Shown piece by piece: positions 35,191-42,699 of a DNA stretch of 64,000 bases. How positions within the stretch are numbered: the first letter of the stretch is position 1; each line of letters opens with the position of its first letter. The notes under the pieces were generated by a model. That model was not told the DNA's origin. It did not search any database and saw only the letters and a list, made by a program, of their open reading frames with translations. The DNA comes from Lachnospira sp. (GTDB lineage Bacteria; Bacillota; Clostridia; Lachnospirales; Lachnospiraceae), in assembly GCA_017621205.1 (NCBI GenBank), contig JAGATQ010000016.1, forward strand, positions 62,001-126,000, given 5' to 3'. The position numbers were made by a program, and so were the translations under genes.

Positions 35191-36090
35191 CTATTCGATA
35201 TTCTGAATCTGCTCTCTCACCCGTTCAATCTCGGTCTTTAAATCAATTCCATAATTGGAAATAGTAATATCATTCGCCTTACTCAATATCGTATTGGCTT
35301 CCCGATTCATCTCCTGTGCAAGAAAATCAAGCTTGCGTCCGATACTGTCCGTATTCTTCTCACTATCAAAGCCCTGCTTTAATATATCTCTCGCACCGCT
35401 AATATGGCTCTTTAACCGAACCGTCTCCTCATCCACACATATTTTATCCGCAAATATTGTAACCTCTGCTGCTATACGGTTCTCATCAATAACAGAATTC
35501 TCTAAAAGCTCCCGTACCTTATCCGTAAGCTTCTCACGGTAACTGGCAATAATATCAGGGAAGTACTCCTCGATTGCCTCCACAATACGAAGCATACTGT
35601 CAAGCTTCCCCATCAAATCCTCATAGAGACGTCTGCCTTCCTCATGCCTTGCATGTAAAAAATCTTCACAGGCACCACGCAAAGCAGGCTCAACAAACTG
35701 CCATAAATCCTCTTCATCCGTTTGTTGTTCCTCAATTGTAAATACTTCAGGAAATCTTGCAAGCTGTCCGGTACGAACATCAAACGGAAGATTAAGTTCC
35801 TCACTCATCTGCTTCATATATTCCACATATTCACTGGCAATCCTGGAATGGTAGCAGACCGATACATTACCCTCGGAAGAATCCTCATAGGTAAAGAACA
35901 CATCCACCTTGCCCCTCTGTATATATTCCTTTAAAATATTACGCATCTTAATCTCAAAGGGCGCCAGCTTCTTTGGCATCTTAAAATTAATATCACTATA
36001 ACGGTGATTCACCGCCTTCATCTCGACAATCACCTTGCGTGTCTCTTCTGACAACTCACACCTGCCAAAACCAGTCATGCTCTTAATCAT
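35191..36090 (-). CDS. YicC/YloC-family endoribonuclease
   Basis: A 299-residue protein with the N-terminal YicC block (MIKSMTGFGRCELSEETRKVIVEMKAVNHRYSDINFKMP) and C-terminal DUF1732 block (SHISGARDILKQGFDSEKNTDSIGRKLDFLAQEMNREANTILSKAND, read here in part). E. coli YicC and B. subtilis YloC act as endoribonucleases, and the active-site residues lie in this C-terminal part. First gene of the housekeeping operon, with a near-consensus promoter about 70 bases upstream. Confidence 0.92.
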   Translation of the reverse strand: MIKSMTGFGRCELSEETRKVIVEMKAVNHRYSDINFKMPKKLAPFEIKMRNILKEYIQRGKVDVFFTYEDSSEGNVSVCYHSRIASEYVEYMKQMSEELNLPFDVRTGQLARFPEVFTIEEQQTDEEDLWQFVEPALRGACEDFLHARHEEGRRLYEDLMGKLDSMLRIVEAIEEYFPDIIASYREKLTDKVRELLENSVIDENRIAAEVTIFADKICVDEETVRLKSHISGARDILKQGFDSEKNTDSIGRKLDFLAQEMNREANTILSKANDITISNYGIDLKTEIERVREQIQNIE

Positions 36091-36160
36091 AACTACTGAC
36101 CTGCCTTCTTCTCATTCTGTATTACTGTCATATCTTTAAAAAGCATAAAAATACTCATAT

Positions 36161-36189
36161 ATTATACGCTATAATCCACTAAGCGTCAA
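36161..36189 (-). promoter_or_regulatory. Promoter of the housekeeping operon
   Basis: On the minus strand TTGACG (36189-36184), 17 bases and TATAAT (36166-36161), about 70 bases upstream of the yicC start. A weak hairpin with arms around GGGGA/TCCCC at 36192-36213 separates it from the preceding secreted-protein gene. Confidence 0.7.
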
Positions 36190-36214
36190 GCGGGGAATTC
36201 ATATAGAATCCCCA

Positions 36215-36661
36215 TTAAACTTGCTTAGTTATTGTTTTACTCCATTTACCATAGACTTTTTTACCATTCACAATTTGAAAGGCCCTCACTTTTACTTTTA
36301 TACCTAGAGAAACAACAAAATCATAGTCAAAGCATGTTCCTCTAGTATAGGTAATACGTTTATCTCCCCATGACCCGTCTGCATTTTTATCCTTTATAGA
36401 AAGTTGATAGGCAGATGCTCCTGCAACATCATTCCAGCGTAATCTATAAATTTCATTACCCGGCATGTTGGGTTTAGGCGCAATATGTTTAAATTTTTTA
36501 ATAACCGGGGCCTTTAGTTTTGTTGTTTTCTTTTTTACGTCACAATCTTTTCGACTCCCAGCCTCCTGTTTTGCCAAAACGACATGTCTGGGAGTCGCTG
36601 ACATCTCCCCTATGAAAACAACTAATAACATCAAAAGTAGTAACATTTTTATTTTTCTCAT
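36215..36661 (-). CDS. Small secreted protein with a fibronectin type III-like fold
   Basis: A 148-residue protein with a cleavable-type signal (MRKIKMLLLLMLLVVFIGEM). The mature part has one FnIII-like module: APVIKKFKHI, YRLRWNDVAGASAYQLSIK and KVRAFQIVNGKKVYGKWSKT, the W-x2-V-x-GA-x-YQL and V-x-A pattern common in Lachnospiraceae surface proteins. ATG 36661 is about 10 bases after AGGAGG; a TTG at 36670 is not needed. It is the last gene of the ABC transporter operon. Function unknown, probably extracellular. Confidence 0.75.
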   Translation of the reverse strand: MRKIKMLLLLMLLVVFIGEMSATPRHVVLAKQEAGSRKDCDVKKKTTKLKAPVIKKFKHIAPKPNMPGNEIYRLRWNDVAGASAYQLSIKDKNADGSWGDKRITYTRGTCFDYDFVVSLGIKVKVRAFQIVNGKKVYGKWSKTITKQV

Positions 36662-36703
36662 AGGATTCAAACCTCCTTTAAAATCTTATTTAATATTGTT
36701 ACA

Positions 36704-37183
36704 TCAAGGAAGAATTGATACTTGTTCGACTTTATTATTTTTAACAACGAAACAAAGTCTCGGACAACTCGCTGCTTTATTCAGCCAATTGCACAAATAT
36801 ACAAACTCTTTTCTTGATACTTCTCTTGTTTTGTCCATTCCGTCTGGCGTATAAAATTTAACCTTTTTCGACAACGCAAAATTTCTACTCTTCTTTTTAC
36901 AATATTGATAATTGCCATCAAAAATAGCCTTTTTCGACTTCCCCTTCAATAGCGACCCCTGTATTGTCATAGAGGTTTCATCAATAGTTACCTTTGAAAG
37001 AATTGCACTTGGTTTTTCCCTCCTTTCCTTAAGCCAACTGGAAACGTATACTGTTTTTCTGGTTACCTCTTTCGTTTTTTTGCTTTTTCCAAATACTGTA
37101 ATTTGTAATGTTGATATTATAATGACAAAAACTAACACTGCCACCAGAATCTTTTTAATATTCTTTGTTATTTGATTGCTCAT
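36704..37183 (-). CDS. Small secreted or membrane-anchored hypothetical protein
   Basis: A 159-residue protein beginning MSNQITKNIKKILVAVLVFV, a signal-anchor, then a basic region (KSKKTKEVTRKTVYV) and a domain with two cysteines near the C terminus (LCNWLNKAASCPRLCFVVKN). I do not recognise a family. ATG 37183 is 7 bases after GGGAGG. It follows the permease gene by 14 bases and precedes the FnIII-like gene by 42, so the two secreted proteins are likely partners or immunity-type accessories of the ABC transporter (inference). Confidence 0.65.
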   Translation of the reverse strand: MSNQITKNIKKILVAVLVFVIIISTLQITVFGKSKKTKEVTRKTVYVSSWLKERREKPSAILSKVTIDETSMTIQGSLLKGKSKKAIFDGNYQYCKKKSRNFALSKKVKFYTPDGMDKTREVSRKEFVYLCNWLNKAASCPRLCFVVKNNKVEQVSILP

Positions 37184-37197
37184 AATGCTTCCTCCCT

Positions 37198-39699
37198 TCA
37201 TTCAAATCCCCGAATCCGCTCTACCAATGTCTCCTTCCTTCCAAGTCTCCAGTAAGCAATAAGCGGTACTGCAATACACATCAGCATGACCGTAGCCCCC
37301 GCAAGCAATACCGGAAGCACAGGCACCTCAAAAGGTATTTGCCTGTAATTCATCGACTGATACAGACAATAGGTAATGAAAAGCCCGATAGTAGCTGCAA
37401 AAAGCAATGCACTTACTGCATATAAAACCCCTTCACGAACCAGTAGTTTTTGTAGCTGTTTCTGTGTCATACCAATGCTTTCCATGACAGAAAGCTCCAT
37501 CTGACTTGTTTGCAGATTGCTAACAGAGGTATTCACATAATTCATAATGCCAATAAAGGCAAGGAGCAATGCAAGCCCCATCCCTATCCGCATCATATTT
37601 CCCTGTGCCTTCTCAACCGTTTTTACTTCCTCTATTTTAGAACTATAGGAAAAATCTTTTTTGTAGCTGCTGTCATCCATTAAGTCCTTTATCCTGTCCT
37701 CTGCCTCCTCATCATACTCCCGTTCATACTCTATACCGAGCTTGGAAATATAAGGGTTCTTTGTTATTTTCTTTAAAAAGGTACTACTTACAATTAAAGT
37801 AGGAGGTGTTCCTAACAGATTCGCATAATGGGTATCATTCGTGATTCCCTGCATTGTCATCTGATAGCGCTGTTTCGGATTATCCTTAAGATAATAAGAT
37901 ATCTTCTGCCCATTCACCTTTTCAAAATCCAAGCCTAACATATTATCATATAATATACATGCTTTCCCTTCTAAAAAATCCTTCTCCGCTACCGTATTTT
38001 CCATGGTAAGATTCAAATACCGAAATGCGTCCTTGTCAATTCCAACCAAAAACGAGTAATACTTCTCTGGATGCTTCTGATAGTCCTCCTTAACATCGTC
38101 ATAGGCTTCCTGCATCCACATATCATAAAAATTTGTCATCCAGTAATCTATAAATTCTGCCTGCCAAGGAATTACAATCTCCTCGTTATAAACCGGATAT
38201 ACCTTTTTAATTGCCTCATCTTCTTTTATGTTCTCTAAAAAAGATATATCTATCAGAGGTTTCCACTCATTCTTTTCACGCATCTGCATCGTATCATTAT
38301 TAATAATCATATCGGATTCCATATAGTTGGACACAATCGTTCTTGGTCCCTGGCTTTCTATCAATGTCACCATGCATAAAAACACCGATAAGGAAATACC
38401 AAGAGAAGCAACAACCATAGCTGTTTTTTTCTTATCCCTGCCGATTCGCTCCTTTGCCATTCTCCACAAAATACCTCCCTTTGCCGGCTTACGGGTTTGC
38501 TTTTTAAGAGATACCTTCCGGTATCCCAATGCCTCTATCGGAGAGGATAGTGTCGCCAGCCTGGCTGGCTTTCTACTTCCTATTTTCACAGTAGCCACAG
38601 TAAATAATATACTCAGTCCAAAAATAAACGGATGAAATACAATTTCAATATGCTTCTCATGAATTCCCAACCCTTTTACAATTGCAGGAATCAACCCAAA
38701 AGATGTAACAATTCCAAGAACCAGACCCATGCCAATGCCCATTGCCCCAATGAGCCACACTTGTTTTTTTACGAGTTGATAAATCTGCTTCGGTGTCATT
38801 CCTATCGTCTGCAGAAGACCATAATACCGGATATTACCGGAAACAGAAAGATACAGAATATTATAGATTAACAAGTAAGCACTTAGGCAGATAACAGCAA
38901 TCAGACCAAGCACCCCAAGCAATACATATACCATGCCTGTCTGTGCGGTGGAAGAAGGGATTAACCGCTGTTTTTTATCCACCTTTAAATCCTTCTCCAA
39001 ACGTTCGAAAAGCTTATTGGTTATAATGCCTGACTTTAATTGCAGATGCAAAAGACCTGTAGCATTATCCTGTAACATAAAGCCGGACTGTTCAAAAAAT
39101 TCCTTTGACACATAAAATGTTTTTTTATCTCCATATCCTCCCCACATGCCGGATATCACCAATTCCCTCGTATGCTCTCCGAGATTATCTCCATATGTAA
39201 TCGTAAAAGAATCGCCGACATTAAGCTGCTCCATTCCGCAATCCTTCAGCACTTCCCTTGTTACCATAACCTCATTGGCTTTTTGAGGATAGCTTCCCTT
39301 TACCCATTTCCTCGCAGGCTTCAATATGGTCTCCCATTGTGTTTTATCTGCCCAGACAAATATCGAATGCAGCGTATCGTCCTGCTCTGTTTTAATCCCC
39401 CATCCTGAATAGGCACCTATCCCAACAGCCTTTATTTCAGGGTGGCCTTGACAAATCTCCTCCTGCTCCTTGGTAAATCCATAAAGAACCGCCTCAAATT
39501 CTCCGCCCTGCGTACGCAGCATCTCAAGCTTCAGCATGCGAATCCATGTCCCGCCTACAGTCAAAACCGTAAACAGCATAAATGCAGATAGCATCACAGC
39601 AAGAATCAGAACTATATTTTTTCCCTTGTTCCGAACAAGCGAGTGCGTTGCCATTCTTGTAATTACCGCACCATTATTATTTCTAAGCAATGCGACCAC
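37198..39699 (-). CDS. FtsX-type ABC transporter permease
   Basis: An 833-residue permease with two FtsX units. TM1 is near 30-52; a ~200-residue extracellular domain follows; TM2-4 lie about 256-400 (LLGVLGLIAVICLSAYLLIY). A second TM near 430, a second ~260-residue extracellular domain and three C-terminal helices complete the pattern seen in MacB-like and YtrF/antimicrobial-peptide transporters, but not the ten-helix BceB layout. The likely start is GTG 39699, overlapping the ATPase gene by 17 bases; TTG 39690 and ATG 39654 are alternatives. It probably senses or moves peptides or lipids at the outer membrane face. Confidence 0.85.
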   Translation of the reverse strand: MVALLRNNNGAVITRMATHSLVRNKGKNIVLILAVMLSAFMLFTVLTVGGTWIRMLKLEMLRTQGGEFEAVLYGFTKEQEEICQGHPEIKAVGIGAYSGWGIKTEQDDTLHSIFVWADKTQWETILKPARKWVKGSYPQKANEVMVTREVLKDCGMEQLNVGDSFTITYGDNLGEHTRELVISGMWGGYGDKKTFYVSKEFFEQSGFMLQDNATGLLHLQLKSGIITNKLFERLEKDLKVDKKQRLIPSSTAQTGMVYVLLGVLGLIAVICLSAYLLIYNILYLSVSGNIRYYGLLQTIGMTPKQIYQLVKKQVWLIGAMGIGMGLVLGIVTSFGLIPAIVKGLGIHEKHIEIVFHPFIFGLSILFTVATVKIGSRKPARLATLSSPIEALGYRKVSLKKQTRKPAKGGILWRMAKERIGRDKKKTAMVVASLGISLSVFLCMVTLIESQGPRTIVSNYMESDMIINNDTMQMREKNEWKPLIDISFLENIKEDEAIKKVYPVYNEEIVIPWQAEFIDYWMTNFYDMWMQEAYDDVKEDYQKHPEKYYSFLVGIDKDAFRYLNLTMENTVAEKDFLEGKACILYDNMLGLDFEKVNGQKISYYLKDNPKQRYQMTMQGITNDTHYANLLGTPPTLIVSSTFLKKITKNPYISKLGIEYEREYDEEAEDRIKDLMDDSSYKKDFSYSSKIEEVKTVEKAQGNMMRIGMGLALLLAFIGIMNYVNTSVSNLQTSQMELSVMESIGMTQKQLQKLLVREGVLYAVSALLFAATIGLFITYCLYQSMNYRQIPFEVPVLPVLLAGATVMLMCIAVPLIAYWRLGRKETLVERIRGFE

Positions 39700-40366
39700 C
39701 GCCCTTCACAAGCCTGCCATCCTCAATACGCACAATGCGGTCTGCCAACTGGGCAATATCGTGGTCATGGGTAATTAAAACAATGGTCTGCTGATATTGT
39801 TTTGCAGCCATTTTTAACAAGCCCATTACATCATGACTGCTCTGTGTATCGAGGTTTCCCGTCGGCTCGTCTGCCAGAATAATAGCTGGTTTAGAGGCAA
39901 TGGCTCTCGCTATCGCAACCCTTTGCTGCTGCCCGCCAGACAATGTGCCAGGAAGCATCTGTCTCTTCTCAGTAAGCTTTAACACATCCAATAACTCTGC
40001 CACAAACCCATCATCAACATGCATCCCATCCAGTTCAATCGGTAACACAATATTTTCGTAAACATTCATATCCTGCACTAGATTATAATTTTGAAAAATA
40101 AAACCGACTTTCCTGCGCCGGAAAATAGCAAGCTGTTCACGGTTCATCCCGCCAAGTCTCCTACCGTCTACTATCACCTCTCCTTCGGTAGGAGTATCCA
40201 ACCCTCCAAGCATATGCAAAAGTGTACTCTTTCCACTGCCAGACTTACCGATAATAGCCACAAATTCCTGCTCCGAAACCGTAAAATCCACGCCATCCAG
40301 TGCCTTTACCGTATTCTCGCCCAGCGTATAGTACTTTTTCAGATTTTTAGTTTCTACGATATTCAT
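39683..40366 (-). CDS. ABC transporter ATPase of the MacB/LolD type
   Basis: A 227-residue ATPase: Walker A GKSGSGKST (about 39-47), Q-loop FIFQNYNLVQDM, signature LSGGQQQRVAIARAI, Walker B IILADEPTGNLD and switch VLITHDHDIA. Motifs place it in the family working with FtsX-type permeases, which it overlaps. AGGAGG precedes ATG 40366. Expression is predicted from the promoter at 40682-40740 through the structured leader element C. Confidence 0.92.
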   Translation of the reverse strand: MNIVETKNLKKYYTLGENTVKALDGVDFTVSEQEFVAIIGKSGSGKSTLLHMLGGLDTPTEGEVIVDGRRLGGMNREQLAIFRRRKVGFIFQNYNLVQDMNVYENIVLPIELDGMHVDDGFVAELLDVLKLTEKRQMLPGTLSGGQQQRVAIARAIASKPAIILADEPTGNLDTQSSHDVMGLLKMAAKQYQQTIVLITHDHDIAQLADRIVRIEDGRLVKGGGRIA

Positions 40367-40466
40367 TTCTTACCTCCTTTTATTTTATTAAGACTAGGCA
40401 ATTGCGAAACTTGTAGCTGTTAGGCAGATAGACATCAGTAGCTTATTGTTTCGTAATTGACTATCT

Positions 40467-40670
40467 ATACTCAAACTTCGCACATAGAAAAGTGCCGTTA
40501 GAGTAAGTAATTATTATGTTCAAAAGAAAAACTATCTGAACACGCCGGCACTTGATTTTGCATAGCAAAATCTTAGTACCGCTGCGTGTGAGGCTAAGCG
40601 AGAGCGGGTTTTTCGTTGAATGTAATAATTACTTACTCAGATATAAACTTTAAGTGCGAAGTTTGAGTAT
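40467..40670. repeat. Structured element C forming the leader of the FtsX-type ABC operon
   Basis: Nested inverted repeats: outer arms ATACTCAAACTTCGCAC (40467-40483) and 40654-40670 pair perfectly; inner arms 40501-40523 and 40616-40638 at 21 of 23. In the sense of the ABC genes the interior reads CGCTCTCGCT (40606-40597), 14 bases, GCGGTAC (40582-40576), then a hairpin with arms GATTTTGC/GCAAAATC closed by GTGCCG. Element B (19012-19219) has the same core and spacing with different but still complementary hairpin arms. The predicted start point (about 40675) is just outside the outer arm. Downstream, 40399-40459 holds another small palindrome, CAATTGCGAAAC/GTTTCGTAATTG. Confidence 0.8.
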
Positions 40671-40681
40671 CTATAAAAAGA

Positions 40682-40740
40682 AGTATAAACTAAAAAAATC
40701 ACAAACCATTCTCAATATTACATTATCACATTATTGTGAT
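40682..40740 (-). promoter_or_regulatory. Promoter and operator of the ABC operon
   Basis: On the minus strand the inverted repeat ATCACA-N4-TGTGAT (40740-40725) is followed by 37 bases and then TATACT (40687-40682). The RR promoter has the same operator and exactly the same 37-base spacing. The site resembles the TNACA-N4-TGTAA box of BceR-type regulators. Activation by the adjacent response regulator is inferred. Confidence 0.7.
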
Positions 40741-40778
40741 GATTCATTTTATGATTGTTTTAACGATTGATATAACGA

Positions 40779-41696
40779 TTAATTCATCAGATAGATTTGA
40801 AACTCAGAACCTTGATTCACCCGGGAACGCACTTCAATATATCCGTTTTGCAGTTCAATAATCCTTCTTGCAAGATACAGTCCAATTCCGATTCCCTCCT
40901 GTTCGTGTACCTCCGGTTCACGGTAAAACCGATTAAAAATCTCTGCCTGCCGCTCCAATGCGATACCTTTACCAGTGTCCTTAATATTGATTCTCGTATA
41001 AATCTCCAGAACGGATACCTCTATCTCTATTTTTCCACCAGCATCTGTATACTTCACCGCATTATCAAGAATATTAAAAATGGCCTCCTCCGTCCATTTA
41101 CTATCATGACTTATCCGAATTTTTTCACTACATGCAACAAACAATTGTATCTGTTTTTGCTCCGCCTTGGGAACAATCGCTTCCACTGCCTTGCCAATAG
41201 TGGTAAGCAAGGGAGCCTCATCCCTCTGTATTTTAATAATTCCTGCCTCCATCCGGGACATCTTAACAAGACTCTGAAAAAGGAAATTTAATTTATCGGT
41301 TTGACCTTCCAAGCTCTTAACAAACTCCTTGCCCTTATCTGACATTGGTTCTTCCTTTAACATATCAAGATAAATCTTCATATTGGCAATCGGCGTCCTG
41401 GTCTGATGGGAAATATCGGAAATCATCTCTTTCATTACGTTCTTCTCTCTTACACTCTCCTCCTTTTTTCTTCTGAATATATAAGAAATACGACGCAATT
41501 TTTCATGGATTTTGCTCTGTAATGTTTCCTCCGCTTCCTCTATCTCTTCTATTTCTTTTTCCGAAATAATAACGTCAAGCCATTGCTCCAGCTGCTCTGT
41601 AAACCGCTCTACCTCTTTTTTGTAATGCCATAGCCGGTACAGCAAAATGAACACTGCTACACTGGCCAAAACCGCCCATATCACTAACTCAACCAT
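40779..41696 (-). CDS. Sensor histidine kinase
   Basis: A 305-residue kinase with a single N-terminal membrane helix (LVIWAVLASVAVFILLYRLW) and no extracellular domain. A coiled linker leads to the HisKA box MISDISHQTRTPIANMKIYLDML (acceptor His near residue 95), N-box AIFNILDNAVKYTDAGG, DTGKGI G1 box, F-box IFNRFYRE and G2 GIGIGLYLARRII. With no sensor domain it probably takes its input from the ABC permease, as intramembrane-sensing kinases do (inference). It overlaps the regulator gene by 13 bases. Confidence 0.92.
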   Translation of the reverse strand: MVELVIWAVLASVAVFILLYRLWHYKKEVERFTEQLEQWLDVIISEKEIEEIEEAEETLQSKIHEKLRRISYIFRRKKEESVREKNVMKEMISDISHQTRTPIANMKIYLDMLKEEPMSDKGKEFVKSLEGQTDKLNFLFQSLVKMSRMEAGIIKIQRDEAPLLTTIGKAVEAIVPKAEQKQIQLFVACSEKIRISHDSKWTEEAIFNILDNAVKYTDAGGKIEIEVSVLEIYTRINIKDTGKGIALERQAEIFNRFYREPEVHEQEGIGIGLYLARRIIELQNGYIEVRSRVNQGSEFQIYLMN

Positions 41697-42352
41697 TGAT
41701 ATCCCATCCCATAAACATTTGAAATATATCTGTGCTTTTCATTCTCTATCTTGCTCCGCAAGCGGTTCACATTGACCGCAAGTGTATGCTTGTCTACAAA
41801 TTGTCCATTGCTATCCCACAACCGTTCCAGCAATACCGAATACGTCAACAGCTTCCCTCTGTGTTCTATCAGCAGACGAAGAAGGCGAAATTCTGTAGGA
41901 GTGAGCAGACACTCTTCTCCCGAAACCTCTACCTTAGCCTTATCAAAATCCACCATTAAATATCCGTCCTGAAAAATTTGGGGCCTGTCGCCCAGCCCTC
42001 TTTTAAACATCACATCCATTTTCTTTAGCAGGACCTTTATCGAAAACGGCTTTGTTATATAATCATCTGCCCCTGCATCATATCCTTCTAATGCATCCTC
42101 CTCCAAATCTCTTGCCGTAAGAAATAAAACGGGAATCCCTTGTTGCTCCTTTACCTGCCTGCAAAAGGCAAAGCCCTCCCCATCCGGTAAATTGACATCC
42201 AGCAATATCATATCTGCTCCATTTTGCGAATAAAGTGTATTCGCTTCCTTTAAAGAATGGGCAGGAACCACTTCGTATCCTTCCTTGGATAATGCATGGC
42301 AGATTCCCTCATTCAGACTCCAATCATCCTCCACAATTAATATTTTTTTCAT
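41684..42352 (-). CDS. OmpR/PhoB-family response regulator
   Basis: A 222-residue regulator. The receiver has the acidic pair in ILIVEDD, acceptor Asp52 in ILLDVNLPDGEG, and Lys in DYITKPFS. The winged-helix C domain (ECLLTPTEFRLLRLLIEHRGKLLTYSVLLERLW and HTLAVNVNRLRSKIE, read in part) binds DNA. ATG 42352 lies 6 bases after GGAGG; the frame reaches 42379 but ATG 42358 abuts the site. It heads the operon and its promoter carries the same operator as the ABC promoter. Confidence 0.93.
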   Translation of the reverse strand: MKKILIVEDDWSLNEGICHALSKEGYEVVPAHSLKEANTLYSQNGADMILLDVNLPDGEGFAFCRQVKEQQGIPVLFLTARDLEEDALEGYDAGADDYITKPFSIKVLLKKMDVMFKRGLGDRPQIFQDGYLMVDFDKAKVEVSGEECLLTPTEFRLLRLLIEHRGKLLTYSVLLERLWDSNGQFVDKHTLAVNVNRLRSKIENEKHRYISNVYGMGYQWLS

Positions 42353-42410
42353 AGGCATCCTCCGCGTATTTCCCAACATTATTTTTGTTGTCTGGTTTCA
42401 TTTTAACATT

Positions 42411-42469
42411 AGTATAACATACCCCTTTTCTATTTTCTTCCCCTCCTATAACTATCACAAAATTGTGAT
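42411..42469 (-). promoter_or_regulatory. Promoter and operator of the two-component genes
   Basis: Minus strand: ATCACA-N4-TGTGAT (42469-42454; extended to TATCACAA-AA-TTGTGATA, perfect), 37 bases, TATACT (42416-42411). No good minus-35 box is seen, as expected for an activated promoter. The leader runs about 55 bases to ATG 42352. Confidence 0.7.
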
Positions 42470-42488
42470 AATATCCGGTCTTTCTTTC

Positions 42489-42535
42489 TAAAAAACAAGG
42501 ATAAATTGATACTGACCGTAACGATTTATCCTTGT
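42489..42535 (-). terminator. Rho-independent terminator downstream of hydE
   Basis: On the minus strand ACAAGGATAAATCG pairs with the arm ending ATTTATCCTTGT (42535-42522 and 42508-42495; 13 of 14 pair), followed by TTTTT. It ends the hydE transcript after the repeat at 42555-42699. Confidence 0.75.
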
Positions 42536-42554
42536 GATATAAATTTTATGATAT

Positions 42555-42699
42555 GATGCCAGGGTCAAAAGGTCAATATGCCGTTCACGCTTGCATGATA
42601 AGGCATTTGAACTTGGGACCCGCCAAACATGAGAAAGGAGCAATTTACGCAGTAAATTAGCGGATTTCGAATGTTTGCAGGATTGCTCCGTTGTTTCAC
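42555..42699. repeat. Two-stem intergenic repeat adjoining the hydE stop codon
   Basis: One stem pairs GGGTC...GGTCAATATGCC (42563-42581 region) with GGCATTTGAAC...GGGACCC (42602-42621); the second pairs GGAGCAAT (42637-42644) with ATTGCTCC (42682-42689), enclosing AATTTAC-GCA-GTAAATT. Its end, GGATTGCTCCGTTGTTTCAC, closely matches 5806-5825 at the end of the chemoreceptor gene. In both places the TCA of the repeat is the stop codon of the minus-strand gene. Probably a dispersed genomic repeat. Confidence 0.65.
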
